Virus record (IMG/VR): IMGVR_UViG_3300009168_000078
Location: 1-37,056 of that record
DNA length: 37,056 bases
Direction: 5' to 3' (one strand)
Origin: a virus
The notes below the pieces were generated by a model. That model saw nothing but the letters and a program-made list of their open reading frames with translations, had not been told where the DNA came from and did no database searches. Every line of letters starts with the position of its first letter. Position 1 is the first letter of the stretch. The translations under genes and the position numbers were made by a program. Positions 28,148-35,002 of this stretch are shown piece after piece.

Positions 28148-29833
28148 TTATTTTGCTTGTTTCAAGTATTCTTGATAGGCTTCTTCATCTGTCATTGTTT
28201 GAGATGGACTGCTTTCTGGATTATCCATTGGATTATACTGGCTATCCGAAATCCCACCAGTCGCCAAATTTATTGAGTTATTTCTTATCTGTAAATTCTT
28301 TCTTACCAAGTCTATATTATCCTTGAAAGTCTGATAATCCCAATTTGAATTAAGCTGTTTGGCTGCCAATTTCAAACTCTCATCAGTTGATGAATTTCCA
28401 CCCTTATAAACAGTGGCTAATTCAGAAACCAAGTCAGATACTTGATTGTCTAATTTAGTAAAGGCGCTCTTTACTTCTTGCCCAAAAACTCCTTGCATTG
28501 CCGCTTTCTTTTGGACAGTGGCAAAAGCGGTTATGCCAGCTCTGGACATTGCGTCCTCCGCTCCCTTATTTAAGTCAGTCATTAAATCAAGAGAGTCAGC
28601 CGTAAAGTTTATAGCTTGTCTTAATCTAGTTTGTTGCGCTCCATTTAGAGTAGCCAATAATTTACCCGTGGCCGTAAAGTCTTGGTTGGCTTTCGTATAA
28701 TCAAAACCTTGTCTTTCAAGTTCCGCTCTCACAGCGGCGGTTTTACCATAAAGTCCAGACACTACCGGTGGTTGATTTCCGTTTATAATAGCTTGCGCAA
28801 TCATTCCCACATCATCAGTCCCACCTGTCCCTCCTCCGATACTACCTCCGCTTGTCGCTTTTGGTGCAACTCCCACGCTTCCAAGCTTATTAAGTTTAGC
28901 CTCTCCATTGCCAAGCTGTTTAGCGTCATACCAATAGATATTGCCAAAATCATCTGCTGGCAATACTTTAACATCCGTCCCCTCGGGAATACCTAAATCA
29001 CCAGCGGAAAAGGTTTGAGTGGACACCTTGCCTGTGGCCTTATCAAAGTTAATAGCCACCAGATTTCCATTATCCCAATGGTATTGAGGCTCGGTATATT
29101 GATCTTTGGGTAAATTGGCTTGATAGGCAAATTTAAGATAATCCACGCTTTTACCTGTTTGCTGTTGGATTTCCTCTAAAAGTCCGGGCGTACCTTCAAT
29201 CTGGCTCCAATCATTCCCAGCCTTAGCTAAGGTAGTAAAATCGCTATAAGCTTTATCTTGCTCTCCTTCAATTAAATCAACGCCTTTCTGTAAAAGCCCT
29301 AGTCTTTCTTGTTGTCTTTGAGTGGCTCTGTCCTCTATATTCTGAATTGCTATATCCTGCTCGGAGCGCAAAGCGTCCTTTTCCGCCTGTCCTGCGTCTT
29401 TAATAGCCGAAACCGCCTGAGCGGTCTTTTGTTGTACCCCAACTCGACGCGAACTGGCAAAATCACTGCCGGCCAGACCTGCTCGGAAGTTAACGCCCGT
29501 GGCCTGCGCTTCCGCTTGCCTGCCCGCGGCCTCTTCTGCCATCGTTCTTTGATCTGTCCTTTGCTGGATTTCAGCCAATCGGGCCGAAAAAAGATTGTTG
29601 ATATTTTCTCTATCCGTGTTTGAAGTATCGGGAGCGTTAAGCTGGTTAGTTATTTCTCCAGCCAATTTTTGTTTTAATTGAGCCAAGGGGTCAACAGAGC
29701 GGGCTTCCCTTTTTTGTCCATACAAAGGCAATTTGCTAAGGTCACCAATAGATGACATTACATTAGGGTCTGTGGTTACATTCCCTTGATCGTCGACTAT
29801 TTGGGTTGAATTGGGTTTGCGAAAATAAGCCAT
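28148..29833 (-). CDS. Putative internal virion / tail protein (561 aa)
   Basis: The N-terminal third is a long, Gln/Ala/Arg-rich coiled coil (about 45-200, for example RLAEIQQRTDQRTMAEEA). A beta region with WDNGNLVAINFDK lies near 250, a Gly/Ser hinge near 335 (SGGSIGGGTGG), and the C-terminal part is helical to the end. No enzyme motif. Position between a fibre-like gene and the ejection-type protein suggests an inner-core or tail component, comparable in size and style with podovirus internal proteins. Confidence 0.55.
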   Translation of the reverse strand: MAYFRKPNSTQIVDDQGNVTTDPNVMSSIGDLSKLPLYGQKREARSVDPLAQLKQKLAGEITNQLNAPDTSNTDRENINNLFSARLAEIQQRTDQRTMAEEAAGRQAEAQATGVNFRAGLAGSDFASSRRVGVQQKTAQAVSAIKDAGQAEKDALRSEQDIAIQNIEDRATQRQQERLGLLQKGVDLIEGEQDKAYSDFTTLAKAGNDWSQIEGTPGLLEEIQQQTGKSVDYLKFAYQANLPKDQYTEPQYHWDNGNLVAINFDKATGKVSTQTFSAGDLGIPEGTDVKVLPADDFGNIYWYDAKQLGNGEAKLNKLGSVGVAPKATSGGSIGGGTGGTDDVGMIAQAIINGNQPPVVSGLYGKTAAVRAELERQGFDYTKANQDFTATGKLLATLNGAQQTRLRQAINFTADSLDLMTDLNKGAEDAMSRAGITAFATVQKKAAMQGVFGQEVKSAFTKLDNQVSDLVSELATVYKGGNSSTDESLKLAAKQLNSNWDYQTFKDNIDLVRKNLQIRNNSINLATGGISDSQYNPMDNPESSPSQTMTDEEAYQEYLKQAK

Positions 29834-29843
29834 AAATTAAAAT

Positions 29844-31073
29844 TTAATATAAAGGCATCCAACAGGTTACTTTATTGTCCCCTGTTGAGGTTACTCTCCA
29901 GTAATCCCCTTTTTTAACAGGCATAGTAATCCCAGTATATCCAGGAGTAGGGGTGCTAGCCATCATTCTTACTAATACTGGAGTTGAAGTGGCTGACATA
30001 TAACCAAATATATCCACACGAGCACTGCTGTTTTCACTATCAGTCGCTAAAACAAAGCCACTCGTTGTAGCTTGATAAGAATTACCAGAAACATAATCGC
30101 AACCGATACCCTGAATCCCATCAGCGTCTTGAGCGTCAACATAGGCTTTTCTTGTTGCTTGATTATCTGTAGTCGGGTCAGACGCTGGCAAATTAGGGAT
30201 ACTGCTAAAAGTAGAACTAGCAATCGTGGTAGTGGCAATCGTACTTGTACCATTTACAGTCAAGGCAGTAATTGTAGAGCTAGACAAAGTAGTCGCCCCA
30301 CTAAAAGCCCAATTAGCCGTTAAATCCAAAAATCCTTGTGAGAGCTTGCCTGTGGCGTTGGTATAGGGGATAGTAGTAGTAGAGGCCGTGGTAGAGCTAA
30401 ACAATTGATTGTGGGGCATCAGGTAAGCTCCTGTGGCACCCAAAACAGTGGAGCTGGCTAATTCCTCTCTGGTAGAAAGCTCGCCAATGCCTTTGGTGGT
30501 GGTGCTAACATTCGGGGCCCCAGCGTAAGCCAAACCATTAACATAGGCTATATTGGGGATTTGATAGCCTTGTGTCATTGTAGAGGTGCTGGAAGTAGCA
30601 TAAGACAAAACATTCGGTATGGTCTCGTCTCCGTTAAGAATACGCCCGTGGATTGCAATCTGCGGATAATCGGTAATCTTAACCGAAGCTCCTCTGCGGT
30701 GTTCTTTTTTTAAGGCTGTTACTTCTTTATCTCCGTCAATCGGGTCAATGCCTCTTAACATAGAGCTAACATCAGTAGAGCTAGCAGTACCGCAAACAAA
30801 CTCCTCGCTAGCTGTACCCTCGTCAACAGTGAAGCACATATAACCCGATAAAGCATTGCCCGCCTTATCAGTGCCAGAAACTAGCGTCATTGAGGTAGCC
30901 GATGAAGTTATTTTGGTCGCTAAAGAAGTTTCAAATAAGGCTACTACTTGGGGTATGGTCGCTCCAAACCTTTGGTCGCTCACCATTCCCGCCATTCCCG
31001 AAAGAAGCGTGGTAAGAGATACTACAATGGCGGTTATTTTTGCGACTATAGCTGTTAAAATTGTTTCTGTCAT
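29844..31073 (-). CDS. Tail-fibre-like protein with Ser/Thr-rich shaft
   Basis: A 409-residue protein. Residues 1-30 are hydrophobic (ILTAIVAKITAIVVSLTTLL). Residues 50-150 look like a virion-attachment domain with SSATSMTLVSGTDKAG, then GYMCFTVDEGTASEEFVCG and LKKEHRRGASVKITDYPQ. Residues 155-310 are a Ser/Thr-rich repetitive shaft (SSTTASTTT, STIATTTIASSTF). The C-terminal 100 residues are a beta-rich tip with two Cys. This is typical of receptor-binding fibres. It sits next to the nozzle gene. No SD. Confidence 0.65.
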   Translation of the reverse strand: MTETILTAIVAKITAIVVSLTTLLSGMAGMVSDQRFGATIPQVVALFETSLATKITSSATSMTLVSGTDKAGNALSGYMCFTVDEGTASEEFVCGTASSTDVSSMLRGIDPIDGDKEVTALKKEHRRGASVKITDYPQIAIHGRILNGDETIPNVLSYATSSTSTMTQGYQIPNIAYVNGLAYAGAPNVSTTTKGIGELSTREELASSTVLGATGAYLMPHNQLFSSTTASTTTIPYTNATGKLSQGFLDLTANWAFSGATTLSSSTITALTVNGTSTIATTTIASSTFSSIPNLPASDPTTDNQATRKAYVDAQDADGIQGIGCDYVSGNSYQATTSGFVLATDSENSSARVDIFGYMSATSTPVLVRMMASTPTPGYTGITMPVKKGDYWRVTSTGDNKVTCWMPLY

Positions 31074-31082
31074 ATATTTTTT

Positions 31083-32954
31083 TTAATTAACGATATATTT
31101 ACCGGCAGTCTTTCTGCCTTTTTTTCTTAAATCTTTTAAGCCATATCGGGAAACAGACGCATAGCCTATACCCGTGGCTTGAAATTTAATTTGAAAAGTT
31201 TCTCCCTTGTCAGCCGTAATCCTAAACTCTCGTTGGTAATGATTGGCGATTTCCCCTGTGCCTCCCCCACCGACTTCTTTCTTACCAATAGTAGTCGCTC
31301 CAATGTAGACATTGCTACCCATATCAACATACGCTCCGTCTCCGTCAATCGTTCCTATTTCTACAAAATTACTTTTATCGGTAGAAAGATAAATTTTTAA
31401 GGTTTGCGTTGGTTGTATCTCCCCCTCAATAATAAACCTACGAGGTTTTTTTAATCCATCATAGCCAAGTATTGTTTCGTTCAGGACAATATAATTGTTA
31501 ATCTCGCTGTCATCATCGTCCCAACCGGAGAAACACTCGTAGACATTATTGGTGGTACTATCTCCTAATTCAATTGCTCCATTATAAATCTCAATCACGC
31601 TGGCTTGATAATCAGTTGGAACGCTCCAACAACCATAGCGTCTGTCGTAAATAAACATTCTATCATTTTCTGTAGAGGCAACCCTACGACAAGCCAATAA
31701 GATATAATCCCCCCACTCTTTCATCACGGCTTTATCAAAAGCATAGTCTGATAAGTCTAATCCGTCAGAGATTGAACGAGGGATCACCTCAGTTGAATAA
31801 GCGGATAAAGTCAATAATCTAACTTTAGGGTCGTTATCATCGCTAGTGTCTAAATAATAAATACCATCTCCCGTTTCAACCATTGCCCTCCAATTAGAGA
31901 TGCCTACTTTAGTCCGAAAGGGTAAATTAGCGGCGTCCGTATCATCGGCTGAAATAGTCAATTTCCAAGTCTTTTTCTCGTGGAAACAGTACATATCGCT
32001 ATTGTATTCGGATATGTTCTGTAAATCCCCTCCGCCATCATCTTGGCGTAAAATAAAGCTTTCAGTTGCTCCTCTCGGGCTGGAAGGCGGGGTAAAATCG
32101 CAAATACCTCCATTTCTCGGGTCTTCCCAATAATAAGTGCTAGTAACCGCTCCACCAGCCACGCTGTTAAAAGTAATGCTATAAGCTCCTGTGGCATAGT
32201 TTATCGTCCCAGTACCTCCAGCAGAACCTGTCAAAGTCCCGTCTTGATTATCGTTAAAGGTTTCCGTCCCATCGGTGAAAGTTACATTAAAACAGCTTCT
32301 CGTGGCCCCAGACCCCTTAAAAGCTAGTGTGCCAGTATAAGTTAGACTTCCTAGGGATCCAATAGCCTCTGTCGTTACCAGCGTAAAATCACTATAAAGG
32401 TCTTTGTCTAAATGGCTACCATAAAGTCCAGTTTTATCAATCGCTCCTGTGCTTCCTTTCCTATCCCAAAGAAACATTCTGCTATTCTTAATCCTCATCT
32501 TTCCCTTAAAAGTAGTAGAGGACATATCAATCAAACTCCCTGGGTTTGCTAGCATTATTTTGTAAATAGAGCTATTAGGGCTGGTCAAATAAATCGCGTA
32601 CCCTGCTAAAGAAGTATAAGGATCAAGGCAAATTTCCTCTCCATTAGCCAATAAAGGCAAGCTATCGCTTCCGTTCTCAATCCAGTCCTCGGTGGTATCG
32701 TCGTAATACTCAATTTTTCTGGCCCTAGTCCTAAAGAGCAAATCCACGCCGTCTATCTTTCTACCTGCCCTCAATCCTGTAATCTGTCCAATTCCTGCGT
32801 CAGTCCCTAAAAGTTTCATTCCGCGTCTTAATTCCAGTTTATCCGGAGTTATTAGCCAATTCAAACCGTCCACCACTGTCCCCTCTTTCAGTTTATCAGC
32901 GTCAATAGCGTTCACTAATCCTAAAAATTTATTGATAGTATAATCGTTAAGCAT
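31083..32954 (-). CDS. Tail nozzle / hub-like protein (623 aa)
   Basis: Long beta-rich protein starting NKFLGLVNAIDADKLKEG, then VVDGLNWLI and LELRRGMKLLG, an opening shared by T7 gp12/P22 gp10-type nozzle and stabilisation proteins. Repeated blade-like segments (for example DGIYYLDTSDDNDPKV, RMFIYDRRYGCWSVPTDYQ) suggest a beta-propeller. The C-terminus is basic (RKKGRKTAGKYI). It follows the connector gene, the order in podoviruses. A remnant of an HNH gene lies between them and overlaps its start. Confidence 0.7.
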   Translation of the reverse strand: MLNDYTINKFLGLVNAIDADKLKEGTVVDGLNWLITPDKLELRRGMKLLGTDAGIGQITGLRAGRKIDGVDLLFRTRARKIEYYDDTTEDWIENGSDSLPLLANGEEICLDPYTSLAGYAIYLTSPNSSIYKIMLANPGSLIDMSSTTFKGKMRIKNSRMFLWDRKGSTGAIDKTGLYGSHLDKDLYSDFTLVTTEAIGSLGSLTYTGTLAFKGSGATRSCFNVTFTDGTETFNDNQDGTLTGSAGGTGTINYATGAYSITFNSVAGGAVTSTYYWEDPRNGGICDFTPPSSPRGATESFILRQDDGGGDLQNISEYNSDMYCFHEKKTWKLTISADDTDAANLPFRTKVGISNWRAMVETGDGIYYLDTSDDNDPKVRLLTLSAYSTEVIPRSISDGLDLSDYAFDKAVMKEWGDYILLACRRVASTENDRMFIYDRRYGCWSVPTDYQASVIEIYNGAIELGDSTTNNVYECFSGWDDDDSEINNYIVLNETILGYDGLKKPRRFIIEGEIQPTQTLKIYLSTDKSNFVEIGTIDGDGAYVDMGSNVYIGATTIGKKEVGGGGTGEIANHYQREFRITADKGETFQIKFQATGIGYASVSRYGLKDLRKKGRKTAGKYIVN

Positions 32955-33087
32955 AGCTAAATTTTATTGTTTTAGTGTGTTTCAATCTGTTACAAGGCAT
33001 ACATAAAGGTTGTATATTCTCTATATTATCTGAACCTCCCTTAAAAAATTGTTTGTTTTTTCCCCTTAAAAGACATAATAAATAATA
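32947..33087 (-). pseudogene. Remnant of an HNH endonuclease gene
   Basis: Directly after the connector stop, the same frame continues for 46 codons with no start at its beginning. It reads CLLRGKNKQFFKGGSDN, then IENIQPLCMPCNRLKHTK. The GGSDNIENIQPLC-x-x-CN block is the C-terminal half of an HNH domain. The first half (CxxC and the catalytic His pair) is missing. It looks like the decayed end of a homing endonuclease that once sat between connector and nozzle genes. Confidence 0.65.
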
Positions 33088-33783
33088 TTATCCCATTAGG
33101 CCGAGGGGGGTCTCAAAACTCCCGCCGTCTACTGGCAAACCATCGCTGTCATAGGCCTCCGTCCCTCCGTATTGGTTATTCATTTCTTTTAAGCGCATAT
33201 TGGTGTCCCACATCATCATTGCTTCCCATAATATCTTAGCGTCTGCTCGGTGTTGCACGGCCTGTAAAGCATTGGTTTGGTCATAATCAACCCCTGCCTT
33301 GTGCATTTCGGCTATTATAAAACCCAAGATAGCGTGAAATCTGCTTGGAAAGGCCCAAGAAGTAGCTTCGGCGATATCCGCGCTGGTCTTTCGGTAAATC
33401 AAATGAATGGTGGTTGATTTTGATTTATTACCAGTCAAGGCAAATTGATTTCTACCCAAATCAATGTAATATCTCATCATTGCGTCTTTATAGGCGTATC
33501 GGTCAATAAAAGAGCAAGGTCGGTATTCAAGCTGGTTATTATTGCTATCCACTGTAAAAACCTTAATTGCATTGCCAAAATCAGTGGGCAATGTTTTCAT
33601 TGTTAAGAAAGTATCGCCAGGACTTGATGTCTGCGAAACATCGTCTGTTTCAAGAATTTTCCAATTCCTTTCTTCCTCTATTCTTACCCGCGCCACATTA
33701 GCTAAGACATAAAACAAATTATCATCAATAGTATCTCCGTCTAATAAACTTTCCGTAAAAATTTTAAGTTCTGATCCTGTCAT
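33088..33783 (-). CDS. Head-to-tail connector (adaptor) protein
   Basis: A 231-residue, largely helical protein. The opening (TGSELKIFTESLLDGDTIDD, then YVLANVARVRIEEERNWKIL) and the middle (LIYRKTSADI, then FPSRFHAILGFIIAEMHKA) resemble podovirus adaptor proteins that dock under the portal (P22 gp4/T7 gp11 type). The C-terminus is Gly-rich and flexible. It immediately precedes the nozzle gene and overlaps the protease gene by 20 bases. Confidence 0.6.
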   Translation of the reverse strand: MTGSELKIFTESLLDGDTIDDNLFYVLANVARVRIEEERNWKILETDDVSQTSSPGDTFLTMKTLPTDFGNAIKVFTVDSNNNQLEYRPCSFIDRYAYKDAMMRYYIDLGRNQFALTGNKSKSTTIHLIYRKTSADIAEATSWAFPSRFHAILGFIIAEMHKAGVDYDQTNALQAVQHRADAKILWEAMMMWDTNMRLKEMNNQYGGTEAYDSDGLPVDGGSFETPLGLMG

Positions 33784-34651
33784 AATTGTTTAATTTTAAT
33801 AATTCATTAAGAGCGATTGAAATTTTAGTTAATATATTTTTTATTTTCTCCATAATCTTAATCCGTAGGCTCCAAGCTAATTTTTTGGCTTCTTCTGGTG
33901 AAAGGTCAACGAAAGCAAATCCGCCAAAAATAAACATTTTATCCACTAAATCTCGATGGAAATAATAAAGACCCTTATCGCCTACATCATCCCCATAAGA
34001 ATTTTGCACCACTAAATATAAAGCATTGTTAATCGTTTTCCAGCCAATCACAGCTAGAGAATGCCCTTCAGTGGGAGTTCCTTTTTTATTGATTATTCCA
34101 CCCTCAGAATAAGTCCACTCATTGCACCATAATACCCCCGTTAGAATAGCCGTTTTATTAAGATACAAAGCCATTCTAAACCCCTCAAATCCATTATCTA
34201 CGCTCCAATAAGTCTTTTTTTCGTGATATTGAGCGGGTAAGTCTAATTCGCTGTCCCAATTGGCCCAATTAGCCAAAAAGTCTCTGTTTTTATCGTCTAA
34301 ATGATAAGGTGAAAGGCCTTCAGGTAAAGACCCAAATTTAACTGCCGACTTGCAAGCCATTCTCAAGTCCGCCCCCCAAGTTTCCCAGTTTCCTTCTAAT
34401 TGTTTAATTTTAGCGAATTGCCACAATGGATCTAGCTCTATCTCCTCTTGGATTTCAGAGACAGCCGTTAAAGCAAAAGCAGTGCAAAAATCAGTATCCC
34501 CTTGGTTTTTAATTTTAATAGGATTTCTCACTATAAAATTATCGGGAAATAATGAAGTGTTGATCGCTCCAAATAGTTTCCTAAACTGAAAATCGCGATT
34601 GTCCGGTGGAGTAGGAAGTAATCCTCCCCTAAATTGTTCTTGATTTTCCAT
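33764..34651 (-). CDS. Papain-like (C1 family) cysteine protease
   Basis: A 295-residue protease. Gln50 and Cys56 lie in KNQGDTDFCTAFALTA (oxyanion and nucleophile), His197 in EGHSLAVIGW, and Asn217 in VQNSYGDDVGDKG: a complete papain triad in the correct order. The opening (LLPTPPDNRDFQF) resembles bacterial C1A proteases that lack a long pro-region. The C-terminal 35 residues are an extra basic helix (LRIKIMEKIKNILTKI). It lies between tail genes, so it may process virion or surface proteins, or be carried in the virion to attack host surface proteins. Confidence 0.85.
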   Translation of the reverse strand: MENQEQFRGGLLPTPPDNRDFQFRKLFGAINTSLFPDNFIVRNPIKIKNQGDTDFCTAFALTAVSEIQEEIELDPLWQFAKIKQLEGNWETWGADLRMACKSAVKFGSLPEGLSPYHLDDKNRDFLANWANWDSELDLPAQYHEKKTYWSVDNGFEGFRMALYLNKTAILTGVLWCNEWTYSEGGIINKKGTPTEGHSLAVIGWKTINNALYLVVQNSYGDDVGDKGLYYFHRDLVDKMFIFGGFAFVDLSPEEAKKLAWSLRIKIMEKIKNILTKISIALNELLKLNNYDRIRT

Positions 34652-34652
34652 A

Positions 34653-34979
34653 TTATTTTACTATTTCCGCTAACTGCGCATTGGGTAAAACTATATCAGG
34701 CAAATCTCCTTTAACAGCCTTAATCTTATCGGCTATCCTATTGTATTCTCCGATAGCCGAATTCATTGCGTCTTGAGCAACCTTTAAGTCATAGACTAAA
34801 TTAGAAACAAACTCTTGCTCCTTATATTCTTGTTTGATAACCCAAATAGCAGAGTGGACTGGCTCCATTATTGGCTCTCCAGTATCGGGGTCTATCTTTT
34901 CCGTGGGGATTATTTCTGTTTTGCCGTAGTCTGCTATTTCGGCATAATTTCTATTTTCTAATTGAATGAATTTTGACAT
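34653..34979 (-). CDS. Hypothetical protein (108 aa)
   Basis: A beta-rich start (FIQLENRNYAEIADYG), a motif PDTGEPIMEPVHSAIWVIKQ, and a C-terminal coiled coil (SNLVYDLKVAQDAMNSA). It is placed 1 base upstream of the protease gene. It could be a fibre chaperone or a protease partner. Family not recognised. Confidence 0.5.
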   Translation of the reverse strand: MSKFIQLENRNYAEIADYGKTEIIPTEKIDPDTGEPIMEPVHSAIWVIKQEYKEQEFVSNLVYDLKVAQDAMNSAIGEYNRIADKIKAVKGDLPDIVLPNAQLAEIVK

Positions 34980-35002
34980 ATATTTGTTTTTCTTTACTTT
35001 AT

